Shown: piece after piece, positions 24,116 through 33,025 of the stretch
How positions within the stretch are numbered: the first letter of the stretch is position 1
Layout: each line of letters begins with the position of its first letter
Origin: Hyphomicrobiales bacterium
GTDB taxonomy: Bacteria; Pseudomonadota; Alphaproteobacteria; Rhizobiales; Rhizobiaceae
Reading direction: 5' to 3'
Length of the DNA: 64,000 nucleotides
Assembly (NCBI GenBank): GCA_900466475.1
Contig: UBMI01000014.1
Span: forward strand, 248,001 to 312,000
Notes under the pieces: generated by a model
Databases searched by the model: none
Seen by the model: only the letters and a program-made list of their open reading frames with translations
What the model was told of the DNA's origin: nothing
Made by a program: the position numbers and the translations under genes

Positions 24116-24464
24116 CTATTTGAAAACCTATGCCAGGCGCTGATAATAGTTGCGGGCAAGGTTGAAAACAGCCTTGGCCGATATTGCGCAAAGGATGACC
24201 CTTGGCAATGATGCTGTGATTCCGTAGCGTGTTGCTGGTGTTGTTATTTTAGGCCGTTCGGAAATGGTCAGCGTCGCTCCAGATAGGCGCTTCATTGTGT
24301 TGGCGTTCCATGTAATAAAGCTGTCACAACCGTGGAACGCGGGCGTTAACGTGGCTTGAAAAGCGTAGTCAGAACCTCCACTTGTAACAGCAAGTGAGAG
24401 TGCCGGCCGGTCCCAAGCGGCCGCGCCAAAGAGCCCGGTAACGGGACGATGGAAAGGAATAAAA
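24116..24464. other. lon upstream region
   Basis: About 350 bases without a supported gene. It contains the inverted repeat GCGTTCCA / TGGAACGC (24303-24310 and 24333-24340) and, 15 bases later, CTTGAA (24355-24360) with CCACTTGT 17 bases on, a weak heat-shock-like promoter candidate. A minus-strand frame of 122 codons here overlaps lon and shows no family similarity. Confidence 0.5.
24303..24340. promoter_or_regulatory. 8-bp inverted repeat upstream of lon
   Basis: GCGTTCCA and TGGAACGC, perfect over 8 bp with a 22-base spacer, immediately upstream of a CTTGAA box. This could be a two-half-site operator or an RNA stem. It lies 125 bases before the lon start. Confidence 0.35.
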
Positions 24465-26882
24465 ATGACGAAGAAAACGTCTGTAGCGAGCAGCACCGCT
24501 TATCCTGTTCTCCCCCTGCGCGACATCGTGGTTTTCCCCCATATGATCGTGCCGCTGTTCGTCGGGCGGGAAAAGTCGATCCGCGCGCTCGAAGAGGTCA
24601 TGGGTTCCGACAAGCAGATCATGCTGGTCACCCAGATCAACGCCAGCGATGACGATCCGGATCCGTCTGCGATCCACCGCGTCGGTACGGTTGCCAACGT
24701 GCTGCAGCTCCTGAAGCTTCCCGACGGCACCGTGAAGGTTCTGGTCGAAGGCCGCGCACGCGCCGAGATCGATACCTATACGAGCCGCGAAGATTTCTAC
24801 GAAGCCCTCGGCCATGTGCTCGAAGAGCCGCATGACGATCCGGTCGAGCTGGAAGCTCTGTCGCGTTCGGTCGTGTCGGAATTCGAGAGCTACGTGAAGC
24901 TCAACAAGAAGATTTCGCCCGAGGTTGTCGGTGCGGCAAGCCAGATCGACGACTATTCAAAGCTCGCCGATACGGTCGCCTCGCACCTCTCGATCAAGAT
25001 CACCGAGAAGCAGGAGATGCTGGAGACCACCAGCGTCAAGGCCCGCCTCGAAAAGGCGCTCGGCTTCATGGAAGGCGAGATCTCGGTCCTGCAGGTCGAA
25101 AAGCGCATCCGTTCGCGCGTCAAGCGCCAGATGGAGAAGACCCAGCGCGAATACTACCTGAATGAGCAGATGAAGGCGATCCAGAAGGAACTCGGCGACG
25201 GCGAGGAAGGCCGCGACGAGATGAGCGAACTGGAAGAGCGCATCGCCAAGACGAAGCTGTCCAAGGAAGCCCGTGAAAAGGCCGATGCGGAACTGAAGAA
25301 GCTGCGCCAGATGAGCCCGATGTCGGCTGAAGCCACCGTCGTGCGCAATTATCTGGACTGGCTGCTCGGTATCCCCTGGGGCAAGAAGTCGAAGATCAAG
25401 GCCGATCTCAACAATGCCGAGAAGATCCTCGAAGCCGATCATTTCGGTCTTGAGAAGGTCAAGGAGCGCATCGTCGAGTATCTGGCTGTTCAGGCCCGCG
25501 CCACCAAGATCAAGGGTCCGATCCTGTGCCTCGTCGGCCCTCCGGGCGTCGGCAAGACCTCGCTCGCCCAGTCGATCGCCAAGGCAACCGGCCGTGAATA
25601 TGTCCGTATGGCTCTTGGCGGCGTTCGTGACGAAGCTGAAATCCGCGGTCACCGCCGCACCTATATCGGCTCGATGCCCGGCAAGGTCATCCAGTCGATG
25701 AAGAAGGCGAAGAAGTCCAACCCGCTGTTCCTGCTCGACGAAATCGACAAGCTCGGCCAGGACTATCGCGGTGATCCGTCTTCGGCTCTGCTGGAAGTGC
25801 TCGACCCGGCGCAGAACTCGACCTTCATGGATCACTACCTGGAAGTCGAATACGACCTGTCGGACGTGATGTTCATCACGACGGCGAATACGCTGAACAT
25901 CCCGGCTCCGCTGATGGACCGCATGGAGATCATCCGTATCGCCGGCTATACCGAAGACGAAAAGCGCGAGATCGCCAAGCGGCACCTGCTGCCGAAGGCC
26001 ATCAAGGAACATGCGCTGCAGCCGAACGAATTCTCGGTCAGCGACGATGCCCTGATGGCGATCAGCCAGCAGTACACCCGCGAAGCCGGCGTGCGTAACT
26101 TCGAACGTGAATTGATGAAACTCGCCCGCAAGGCGGTCACCGAGATCATCAAGGGCAAGACGAAGTCGGTTCACGTCACGGCAGCGAATATCGACGACTA
26201 TCTCGGCGTTCCGCGCTTCCGCCACGGCGAAGCTGAACGCGAAGATCAGGTCGGTGTCGTCACGGGTCTTGCCTGGACGGAAGTCGGCGGTGAGTTGCTG
26301 ACGATCGAAGGCGTCATGATGCCCGGTAAGGGCCGCATGACCGTCACCGGCAACCTGAAGGAAGTCATGAAGGAATCGATTTCGGCAGCGGCTTCCTACG
26401 TCCGCTCGCGCGCCGTCGATTTCGGCATCGAGCCGCCGCGCTTCGACAAGAGCGACATCCACGTGCACGTGCCGGAAGGTGCAACGCCGAAGGATGGTCC
26501 ATCTGCCGGTGTCGCGATGGCAACCGCGATCGTCTCGATCATGACCGGCATTCCGGTCAACAAGGATGTGGCAATGACGGGTGAAATCACCCTGCGCGGC
26601 CGTGTCCTGCCGATCGGTGGCCTGAAGGAAAAGCTGCTTGCGGCTCTGCGGGGCGGCATCAAGAAGGTGCTGATTCCGGAAGAGAACGCCAAGGACTTGG
26701 CCGAGATTCCTGATAACGTGAAGAACAGCATGGAGATCATTCCGGTCTCCCGTATGGGCGAGGTGATCAAGCACGCGCTGGTCCGTCGTCCCGAGCCGAT
26801 CGAATGGGATGGCACGGTTGAAACGCCCGTCATCGCGACTGTCGAAGGGCTCGATGATGCAGGTGCAGCCATCGCTCATTGA
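24465..26882 (+). CDS. lon: ATP-dependent protease Lon
   Basis: A cytoplasmic AAA+ serine protease that clears damaged and regulatory proteins. The 805 residues have the usual order: N-terminal substrate domain (1-200), coiled-coil region (about 200-290), AAA+ module with Walker A GPPGVGKT at 358-365, and Walker B LFLLDEIDK. The protease domain has catalytic S680 in KDGPSAGVA and K723 in GGLKEK. GGAAAGGAA precedes ATG 24465. A strong terminator follows, so lon is a single-gene unit. Confidence 0.99.
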   Translation: MTKKTSVASSTAYPVLPLRDIVVFPHMIVPLFVGREKSIRALEEVMGSDKQIMLVTQINASDDDPDPSAIHRVGTVANVLQLLKLPDGTVKVLVEGRARAEIDTYTSREDFYEALGHVLEEPHDDPVELEALSRSVVSEFESYVKLNKKISPEVVGAASQIDDYSKLADTVASHLSIKITEKQEMLETTSVKARLEKALGFMEGEISVLQVEKRIRSRVKRQMEKTQREYYLNEQMKAIQKELGDGEEGRDEMSELEERIAKTKLSKEAREKADAELKKLRQMSPMSAEATVVRNYLDWLLGIPWGKKSKIKADLNNAEKILEADHFGLEKVKERIVEYLAVQARATKIKGPILCLVGPPGVGKTSLAQSIAKATGREYVRMALGGVRDEAEIRGHRRTYIGSMPGKVIQSMKKAKKSNPLFLLDEIDKLGQDYRGDPSSALLEVLDPAQNSTFMDHYLEVEYDLSDVMFITTANTLNIPAPLMDRMEIIRIAGYTEDEKREIAKRHLLPKAIKEHALQPNEFSVSDDALMAISQQYTREAGVRNFERELMKLARKAVTEIIKGKTKSVHVTAANIDDYLGVPRFRHGEAEREDQVGVVTGLAWTEVGGELLTIEGVMMPGKGRMTVTGNLKEVMKESISAAASYVRSRAVDFGIEPPRFDKSDIHVHVPEGATPKDGPSAGVAMATAIVSIMTGIPVNKDVAMTGEITLRGRVLPIGGLKEKLLAALRGGIKKVLIPEENAKDLAEIPDNVKNSMEIIPVSRMGEVIKHALVRRPEPIEWDGTVETPVIATVEGLDDAGAAIAH

Positions 26883-26923
26883 GCTTTGGCGGCCACATTT
26901 AAGCCCAATTGTTGCAAATCGTG

Positions 26924-26953
26924 AAAAAGGCCGGCGGAAACGCCGGCCTTTTT
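26924..26953 (+). terminator. lon terminator
   Basis: AAAAAGGCCGGCG / CGCCGGCCTTTTT (26924-26936 with 26941-26953), 13 bp with a four-base loop and a T-run. A textbook intrinsic terminator. Confidence 0.95.
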
Positions 26954-27089
26954 TGTGAAAACGTCATGTAGACGCTTGCTTTTCCTTGATTTGCAGGGTT
27001 TTTGGGTTCTCGGCGGGCCTGATGAAAGCGATTTCTGCGCCTAGCTTACAGATTGAGTTGTTTCAAACCATTTAGAAAGGGGTGGAAAC

Positions 27090-27365
27090 ATGAACAAGAA
27101 TGAACTCGTGTCCGCAGTAGCCGAAAAGGCTGGACTGACGAAGTCTGATGCAGCATCTGCCGTCGACGCAGTTTTCGACGTTGTACAGGCTGAACTGAAG
27201 AGCAAGGGCGACGTTCGCCTCGCTGGCTTCGGCAGCTTCACCGTTTCCCATCGCGCTGCCACGAAGGGCCGTAACCCTTCGACCGGCGCCGAAGTCGACA
27301 TCCCGGCACGCAACGTGCCGAAGTTCACGCCCGGCAAGGGCCTGAAGGACGCCGTCAACGGCTGA
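27090..27365 (+). CDS. hupB: DNA-binding protein HU
   Basis: A nucleoid-associated dimer that bends DNA. The 91 residues follow the HU pattern: MNKNELVSAVAEKAGLTKSDAA, GDVRLAGFGSFTVSHRAATKGRNPSTGAEVDIPA with the DNA-inserting proline of the RNP arm, and KFTPGKGLKDAVN. GAAAGGGG precedes the ATG. Placement after lon is common in proteobacteria. Two hairpins follow, the second a strong terminator. Confidence 0.98.
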   Translation: MNKNELVSAVAEKAGLTKSDAASAVDAVFDVVQAELKSKGDVRLAGFGSFTVSHRAATKGRNPSTGAEVDIPARNVPKFTPGKGLKDAVNG

Positions 27366-27414
27366 TACGAGATAGTCCGCCGGCCGTAAACGAGAACGGC
27401 CGCGCAGGATTTTG

Positions 27415-27443
27415 AGGGGTTCGGCATTGCCGGACCCCTTTTT
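27415..27443 (+). terminator. hupB terminator
   Basis: AGGGGT-T-CGGC pairs with GCCG-G-ACCCCT across a three-base loop, followed by TTTTT. A preceding stem CGGCCGT / ACGGCCG (27381-27402) lacks a T-run and may protect the hupB mRNA end. Confidence 0.9.
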
Positions 27444-27489
27444 GTTTTTGGGCGCTTGCCGCAGGCCGCGCTTTGTCTTACGAAACCTG

Positions 27490-27637
27490 TATTCTCAGGG
27501 CGGGGTGAAAGTCCCCACCGGCGGTAAGGGTTTCGGCCCGAGCCCGCGAGCGCCTTTCGAAGCTTCGGTCAAGGAAGGGTCAGCAGATCCGGTGTGATTC
27601 CGGAGCCGACGGTTAAAGTCCGGATGAAAGAGAATGA
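27490..27637 (+). ncRNA. FMN riboswitch (RFN element)
   Basis: The conserved blocks are plain: TCAGGGCGGGGTGAAAGTCC, CCACCGGCGGTAA, GAGCCCGCGAGCG, GGTCAGCAGATCCGGTG and CGACGGTTAAAGTCCGGATG. The closing stem P1 pairs ATTCTC (27491-27496) with GAGAAT (27630-27635). It senses flavin mononucleotide and should repress the downstream gene when FMN is plentiful. The control region is the roughly 90 bases between P1 and the ribN start. The mode (transcription or translation) cannot be read safely. Confidence 0.96.
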
Positions 27638-27729
27638 GCGTGGCCGTGCGGGGCAGGAGACTGCCGCGTCTGCGTGCCTTCGCCTCATGCGTCCTGATTT
27701 ATGTTTGGTCCCTGTACTGGATGGAAGAC

Positions 27730-28629
27730 ATGAATCAGAATTCCCTAGCCTTCTCGCATTCCCGCGCCTTCGCCGGCGCTGCCTTCATGGTGGCCGGAGG
27801 CGTTGCCTTCTCGCTTCTCAATGTCGTCACCCAATGGCTGACCATGACGCTTGCCTTCCCGGCGGCTTCTGCAGCCTTCTGGCAATATGGCTTCGCCTTT
27901 CTCTTCTCCTTGCCCTTCCTGCGCAAGGCCGGCCTATCGGCGATGCGCACCAGCTATCCCTGGCGGCATGTCGTGCGCGTTGCCTTTGCCGCACTTGGCG
28001 TCGAAGCCTGGGTCTCCGGTCTCGCCTCGGTGCCGATCTGGCAGGCGATCGCGCTTGTAATGACCTCGCCCTTCTTCATCATTCTCGGTGCGCGCCTGTT
28101 CCTCGGTGAGCGCGTCGGGCCTGCTCGCTGGATGGCAACGGGGATCGGCTTTATGGGCGCGATGATCATCCTCCAGCCATGGTCGGACAGCTTCACCTGG
28201 GCCGCCCTCCTGCCTGTCCTCTCGGCGCTTCTCTGGGGTGCTTCGTCGCTCATCACAAAGAGCCTGACGGGCATCGAGAAACCGGAGACGATCACCGTCT
28301 GGCTGCTGGTGTTGCTCACGCCGATCAATGGCAGCCTGGCACTTGCAGCGGGCCTCGCCGTGCCGACAGGCGCAACGCTTGCGCTCTTCCTCCTGGCCGG
28401 CCTTCTGACAGTCGTGGCGCAATATCTGCTGACGCTCGCCTACGCCAGCGCAGATGCCGCCTATGTGCAGCCCTTCGATGACCTGAAACTGCCGCTGAAC
28501 GTACTCGCCGGCTGGCTTTTCTTCGGCTATGCGCCGGCTGGTTATCTGTGGCTGGGCGCCGCGCTCATTCTCGCCGCCTCGCTCTTCATCATGCGCAGCG
28601 AGATGCGTCGCGAGCGGCAGGCAGCCTGA
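27730..28629 (+). CDS. ribN: Riboflavin transporter RibN (EamA/DMT family)
   Basis: A 299-residue inner-membrane protein with ten hydrophobic helices in two EamA repeats (about residues 12-140 and 155-292). The FMN riboswitch directly upstream and the DMT fold match RibN, the riboflavin importer described from Rhizobium leguminosarum. FAGAAFMVAGGVAFSLLNVVTQW opens the first repeat and LLPVLSALLWGASSLITKSL the second. ATG 27730 is chosen because GGAAG precedes it; an ATG at 27721 and a longer frame reaching into the riboswitch are less likely. No riboflavin synthesis genes are next to it. Confidence 0.92.
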   Translation: MNQNSLAFSHSRAFAGAAFMVAGGVAFSLLNVVTQWLTMTLAFPAASAAFWQYGFAFLFSLPFLRKAGLSAMRTSYPWRHVVRVAFAALGVEAWVSGLASVPIWQAIALVMTSPFFIILGARLFLGERVGPARWMATGIGFMGAMIILQPWSDSFTWAALLPVLSALLWGASSLITKSLTGIEKPETITVWLLVLLTPINGSLALAAGLAVPTGATLALFLLAGLLTVVAQYLLTLAYASADAAYVQPFDDLKLPLNVLAGWLFFGYAPAGYLWLGAALILAASLFIMRSEMRRERQAA

Positions 28630-28654
28630 CGCAAACTGTACAAAATGTCGCAGC

Positions 28655-28672
28655 CTGTCATGTCTCTGTCAT
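28655..28672 (+). promoter_or_regulatory. Perfect PHO box upstream of the phytase-like gene
   Basis: Two exact CTGTCAT repeats separated by GTCT, the consensus PhoB site, 53 bases before the phytase-like start and just after ribN. An A-rich stretch lies 11 bases downstream where a -10 element would be expected. Phosphate-starvation control is strongly suggested. Confidence 0.85.
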
Positions 28673-28725
28673 GGCAGTCCCGCAAAAACCCTCTGTTCGA
28701 TTTTTCGGCATTGGGGGATTTTTCA

Positions 28726-30927
28726 ATGACATCGTCTTCGCGCAAGGCAGCGCTCGCTGCCGTGCTTCTTGCATCCGTTGCGGTCCCGGCAGCAGCGGAA
28801 CCGGTTTTCAACCGCATCGCCTCTTTCCCGGTCGCAACAAATCTGCCGGCCGACAAGGACAAGCTTTCGGCCACCTCGGCCGAAATCATCACCGCTTCGC
28901 GGGATGGCAACACGCTGATCTACAGTGACAGCCCGCTCGGCGCGATCGGCTTCATCGACATCACCGATGCCAAGGCACCCAAGGCCGGTGGCGCGCTGAT
29001 GATGGACGGTGAGCCGACCTCGGTTACGACGGCAGCCGGCAAGGCGCTCGTCGCCGTCAACACCGGCGAAAGCAAGCAGAAGCCGTCGGGCCGTCTGGCA
29101 ATTGTCGATATCGCTTCGAAGAAGATCGACGCGACCTGTGACCTCGGCGGCCAGCCCGATTCGATCGCCCTCAACAAGGACAGGACGCTCGGGACAATCG
29201 CGATCGAAAACGAACGCGATGAAGAGGTCAACGACGGCAAGATCCCGCAGATGCCGGCAGGCGACCTCGTCGTCTTCCAGGTCAAAACCGACGGCACCGT
29301 CGATTGCGGCACGATCAAGCACGTTGCGCTCACCGGTCTTGCAGGCCTTGCCCCTGAAGACCCGGAGCCGGAATTCGTTTCCTTCAACAGCCAAAACGAA
29401 ATTGCACTGACGCTGCAGGAAAATAACGAGATCATTATTCTCGACGGCACGACCGGCACGGTGAAGACGCATTTCACCGCTGGCAGCGTCGACCTCTCCG
29501 GCATCGACACCAAGCGCGACGGCGCCCTGAAATTCACCGGCGAGAAGAAGGGCGTCCCGCGTGAGCCCGACGCCGTCAAGTGGCTGGACGACAACCGTAT
29601 CGTCGTTGCCAACGAAGGCGACTACGAAGGCGGCTCGCGCGGCTTCACCATCTTCGACAAGACCGGCAAGGTTCTCTTCGAATCCGGCGCCTCTTTCGAA
29701 CGCGCCGTTGCCGCTCTCGGCCACTATCCGGAAAGCCGCTCTTCGTCGAAGGGCGTCGAGCCGGAAGGTCTCGAAGCGGCCAAGTTCGGCGATGACAACC
29801 TGTTCTTCCTTCTTGCCGAACGCGCTTCCGTCGTCGGTGTCTACAAGGACACGGGTGCCGATCCGGAACTGCTGCAGATCCTGCCGTCGGGCATTTCTCC
29901 GGAAGGCGCAATCGCCATTCCCCAGCGTAACTTGTTCGCTACTGCCAACGAGCTTGATCTCGGCAAGGACGGCGGTGCGCGTTCGCACGTCATGATCTAC
30001 GAGCGCGGCGAAGGCGAGAAGGCCTATCCGCATATCGTCTCCGCAGAGAAGGACGGCAACCCGATCGGCTTTGCAGCGCTTTCGGGCCTCGCCGCCGTTC
30101 CAGGCAAGCCGGGCATGCTCTACGCCGTCAGCGACAGCGTCCTCGGTTCGCAGCCGACGATTTACACGATCGACGCCACCAAGAAGCCGGCCGTCATCAC
30201 CGATGCCCTCATCGTCAAGCGTGACGGCGCTCCGGCCCAGAAACTCGACATCGAAGGCATCGCCGTTGCCGCCGACGGTTCTTTCTGGCTCGCTTCGGAA
30301 GGTTATACCGAGCGCCTGGTGCCGCACGCGCTCTATAACGTCACAGCCAAGGGCGACATCAAGGCCGAGATCGCCCTTCCGAAGGAACTGCTGGCCAACG
30401 AAATCCGCTATGGCTTCGAAGGTGTCACGATCATCGGCACCGGCGATGACGCAACGCTGTGGATGGCCGTTCAGCGCGAATGGAACGATGACGAGAAGGG
30501 TTTTGTGAAGCTCGTTTCCTATAACCCGAAGAAAAAGGAATGGGGCGGTGTACGCTACCCGCTCGACAAGAGCGAGAGTGGTTGGGTCGGTCTTTCCGAA
30601 ATCACGGCTCAGGGAGACAGCGTCTACATCATCGAGCGTGACAATCTCGTCGGTGACGCGGCCAAGCTGAAAAAGCTCTACAAGGTCGCAATCTCTGACC
30701 TGAAGCCGGGCAAGCTCGGCGGCGAACTGCCTGTCGTCAAGAAGACGGAAGCCCATGACTTCATCGGCGACCTGAAGTCGGCCACCAACGGCTACGTTCT
30801 CGACAAGCTGGAAGGTTTCGCCTTCGACGCGTCGGGCAAGGCCTATGCGGCGACCGACAATGACGGTGTCAGCGATTCTTCGGGCGAAACCCTGTTCTTC
30901 CCGGTCAACCTGTCCGCAACGAACTGA
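28726..30927 (+). CDS. Exported esterase-like/phytase-like beta-propeller protein
   Basis: A 733-residue exported protein. ATG 28726 gives a signal peptide, RKAALAAVLLASVAVPAAA, cleaved near residue 24; the frame is open to 28645 but that extension spans the PHO box. Two regions are visible. Residues about 25-330 have repeated strands of a beta-propeller (SAEIITASRDGNTLIYSDSPLGAIGFIDI; GEPTSVTTAAGKALVAVNTG; GQPDSIALNKD). The C-terminal half matches the phytase-like domain (DIEGIAVAADGSFWLASEG, RYGFEGVTIIGTGDDATLWMAVQRE, KLEGFAFDASGKAYAATDNDG). With the PHO box, a role in releasing phosphate from organic esters is plausible but unproven. A strong terminator follows. Confidence 0.88.
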   Translation: MTSSSRKAALAAVLLASVAVPAAAEPVFNRIASFPVATNLPADKDKLSATSAEIITASRDGNTLIYSDSPLGAIGFIDITDAKAPKAGGALMMDGEPTSVTTAAGKALVAVNTGESKQKPSGRLAIVDIASKKIDATCDLGGQPDSIALNKDRTLGTIAIENERDEEVNDGKIPQMPAGDLVVFQVKTDGTVDCGTIKHVALTGLAGLAPEDPEPEFVSFNSQNEIALTLQENNEIIILDGTTGTVKTHFTAGSVDLSGIDTKRDGALKFTGEKKGVPREPDAVKWLDDNRIVVANEGDYEGGSRGFTIFDKTGKVLFESGASFERAVAALGHYPESRSSSKGVEPEGLEAAKFGDDNLFFLLAERASVVGVYKDTGADPELLQILPSGISPEGAIAIPQRNLFATANELDLGKDGGARSHVMIYERGEGEKAYPHIVSAEKDGNPIGFAALSGLAAVPGKPGMLYAVSDSVLGSQPTIYTIDATKKPAVITDALIVKRDGAPAQKLDIEGIAVAADGSFWLASEGYTERLVPHALYNVTAKGDIKAEIALPKELLANEIRYGFEGVTIIGTGDDATLWMAVQREWNDDEKGFVKLVSYNPKKKEWGGVRYPLDKSESGWVGLSEITAQGDSVYIIERDNLVGDAAKLKKLYKVAISDLKPGKLGGELPVVKKTEAHDFIGDLKSATNGYVLDKLEGFAFDASGKAYAATDNDGVSDSSGETLFFPVNLSATN

Positions 30928-30949
30928 GTTCACATTCCGCGAAATGGAG

Positions 30950-30974
30950 AGGCCGGGCTTTGCCCGGCCTTTTT
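30950..30974 (+). terminator. Terminator after the phytase-like gene
   Basis: AGGCCGGGC-TTT-GCCCGGCCT followed by a T-run; 9-bp perfect stem, 22 bases after the stop. Also positioned to stop the convergent LysR gene. Confidence 0.93.
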
Positions 30975-31007
30975 CCTTGGCCCGACAACGCTGACGGCGT
31001 GACTGGG

Positions 31008-31907
31008 TTAGGCCATGAATTTGGGCAGTGCGGCGGCCAATGCGTCGACCGCAAGACGGATCCTGAGCGGCAGGTGCGGCGTCTGCAGCCACAGCGCATG
31101 GCAGTCATAGAGAAATTCCGGCTGACCTGGCAGCAGCACTTCGAGCGTCCCGGCCTGCACGCGCTCGCGGATGAGCCAGTAGGGTAGCCAGGCAAGCCCC
31201 ATGCCGGCTGTCGCTGCATCTGCAATTGCATCGAGATCATCGAGCCGCAATCGGCCGTTCGGTCGAACTTCTACCGGAGTCTGGTCTCCATCCGGGAAGA
31301 GCCATGGGCTGAAGCGCGCGGAGCGCGCGTAGATGATTGCATCGTGCTTGCCGATATCTTCGACAGTCTCCGGTCTGCCATGAGCATCGAGATAGCTCGC
31401 CGAGGCGCAGACCACCATGCGCTGGCGCGCGACCCGCCGCGCGATGATCCCTGACCTGTCAGCGAGTTCCCCGGTACGGATCGCGAGATCGTAGCCGTCA
31501 TCGGCGAGATCGGTAATGGGGTCGCTGAGCGATAGATCGAGTTCGAGGCTCGGATACCGCCCTGCAAGCTCGAGCAGAACCGGAAGCACGCAATGCCGGC
31601 CGAAATGCGCGGGCATGGTGACGCGCAGCTTTCCGCACGGTTCGGAAAGATGATCGAACGCGAGCGCGTCCGCGGCTTCGGTCTCGGCGAGGATCACCCG
31701 GCAGCGCTCGTAATAGGCGCGTCCAAAATCCGTAAGGCTCTGGCGGCGCGTTGTCCGGGTGATAAGGCTGACTCCCAATCGCTCCTCAAGAAAGCGGATA
31801 TGCTTGCCGACCATCGGACCGGAGAGGCCGAGTGCTGCTGCCGCTGCCGCAAACGAGCCCAGATCAACGGCCTTTACGAAGACGGTCATGCTGGTAAGGC
31901 GATCCAT
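31008..31907 (-). CDS. LysR family transcriptional regulator
   Basis: A 299-residue regulator. The winged helix-turn-helix is in residues 1-60 (MDRLTSMTVFVKAVDLGSFAAAAAALGLSGPMVGKHIRFLEERLGVSLITRTTRRQ), and the inducer-binding domain spans about 90-295 with the LRVTMPAHFGRHCVLPVL start typical of the group. It is transcribed divergently from the oxidoreductase gene with about 100 bases between, the standard LysR arrangement, so the oxidoreductase is its likely target. CCAAT-CCA-ATTGG in between may be its operator. Confidence 0.93.
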   Translation of the reverse strand: MDRLTSMTVFVKAVDLGSFAAAAAALGLSGPMVGKHIRFLEERLGVSLITRTTRRQSLTDFGRAYYERCRVILAETEAADALAFDHLSEPCGKLRVTMPAHFGRHCVLPVLLELAGRYPSLELDLSLSDPITDLADDGYDLAIRTGELADRSGIIARRVARQRMVVCASASYLDAHGRPETVEDIGKHDAIIYARSARFSPWLFPDGDQTPVEVRPNGRLRLDDLDAIADAATAGMGLAWLPYWLIRERVQAGTLEVLLPGQPEFLYDCHALWLQTPHLPLRIRLAVDALAAALPKFMA

Positions 31908-31958
31908 ATTGCAAACTCGTAGTTTCTTCTGTCTTTCTCAGAGCCCAATTTATCTCCA

Positions 31959-31971
31959 CCAATCCAATTGG
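31959..31971. promoter_or_regulatory. Candidate LysR operator
   Basis: CCAAT-CCA-ATTGG, an inverted repeat in the 104-base region between the LysR gene and its divergent neighbour. LysR proteins often bind interrupted palindromes containing T and A at the ends of an 11-base core. This one is shorter, so the match is suggestive only. Confidence 0.4.
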
Positions 31972-32011
31972 CATAGATCATTCAGTCCGATTGTTTTGGA
32001 GTTGATGGGAA

Positions 32012-33001
32012 ATGGCACGCATAATCCGCTTTCATGAATTTGGCGGTCCTGACGTTCTCCGCATTGAGGATATGGATATTCCAGCCCCTGGACCGGGACA
32101 GGTTCAGATCCGCGTCAAGGCTCTTGGGATCAATCGGGCTGAGGCCCTGCTGAGATCCGGTACCTATATCGAAACCGCGCCGCTGCCGTCGGGCCTTGGC
32201 CTCGAGGCGGCAGGCATCATCGAGGCGGTAGGGGAGGGCGTGGATGGCTTTGCGCCCGGCGACGCTGTCAGCGTCATCCCGCCGATCTCGATGGTCCGCT
32301 CGCCGGCTTATGGAGAACTGGTCACATTTCCCGCCGCATCTGTTGTCAGGCACCCGCCGACACTTTCCTGGGAGGAGGCTGCTGCTCTCTGGATGCCGTA
32401 TCTGACTGCTTACGGCGGCCTGATCGATATCGCCCGACTATCAAGGGGGGAGTTCGTCGCTATTACCGCGGCATCGAGCAGCGTAGGTCTTGCCGCAATC
32501 CAGATCGCCAACGTGATCGGCGCCACGCCGATTGCGATTACGAGAACCTCTTCAAAGCGTCGGGCATTGCAGGAGGCCGGTGCCGCGCATGTGATCGCCT
32601 CGCAGGAGGAGGACTTGCAAGCGCGGCTAAGGGAGATCGCCGGAGAAGGAGGTGTTCGGGTCGTCCTCGACGCCGTGGCCGGACCTATCTTCGAGCCGTT
32701 GACGGCGGCGATGTCCTCGGGCGGCATTCTTATCGAATATGGTGGATTAAGCCCGCAGCCAACACCGTTTCCGTTGCCTGCCGTGCTCGGCAAATGCCTG
32801 CTGCTGCGCGGCTATCTCGTCCATGAGATCATTCGCGATCCGATACGACTTCAGGCCGCAAAGACCTTTATTTTCGATGGGCTCGCGTCCGGCGCGCTGA
32901 AGCCTCTCATAGCAAAGACGTTCCCCTTCGAGCAGATCGCCGAAGCGCATCGGTTCCTGGAAACGAATGAGCAGTTCGGCAAGATCGTCGTGACCGTCTG
33001 A
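32012..33001 (+). CDS. Zinc-independent alcohol dehydrogenase / quinone oxidoreductase family
   Basis: A 329-residue medium-chain reductase. The N-terminal GroES-like domain (PGPGQVQIRVKALGINRAEALLRSGTY) lacks the zinc-ligand cysteines, pointing to the quinone oxidoreductase branch. The nucleotide-binding turn is AASSSVGLAAIQIANVIGA near residue 151, a serine-rich variant of AxxGxxG. The C-terminal FPFEQIAEAHRFLETNEQFGKIVVTV is typical. It reduces a quinone or enone with NADPH by family inference. It is divergent from, and probably controlled by, the LysR gene. Confidence 0.92.
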   Translation: MARIIRFHEFGGPDVLRIEDMDIPAPGPGQVQIRVKALGINRAEALLRSGTYIETAPLPSGLGLEAAGIIEAVGEGVDGFAPGDAVSVIPPISMVRSPAYGELVTFPAASVVRHPPTLSWEEAAALWMPYLTAYGGLIDIARLSRGEFVAITAASSSVGLAAIQIANVIGATPIAITRTSSKRRALQEAGAAHVIASQEEDLQARLREIAGEGGVRVVLDAVAGPIFEPLTAAMSSGGILIEYGGLSPQPTPFPLPAVLGKCLLLRGYLVHEIIRDPIRLQAAKTFIFDGLASGALKPLIAKTFPFEQIAEAHRFLETNEQFGKIVVTV

Positions 33002-33025
33002 TGCGGTCCTGCTGGGGATCATGTC

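Noticed and set aside
24128..24496. A 122-codon minus-strand frame between clpX and lon
   Set aside because: It runs into the lon start region in reverse and shows no recognisable sequence; the region reads better as promoter DNA.
24957..26879. A 640-codon frame antisense to lon
   Set aside because: Exact mirror of a highly conserved gene; no start signals or recognisable motifs.
28723..31092. A 789-codon frame antisense to the phytase-like gene
   Set aside because: It runs opposite to a gene with clear signal peptide and domains, and its residue composition is that of a third-position GC shadow.
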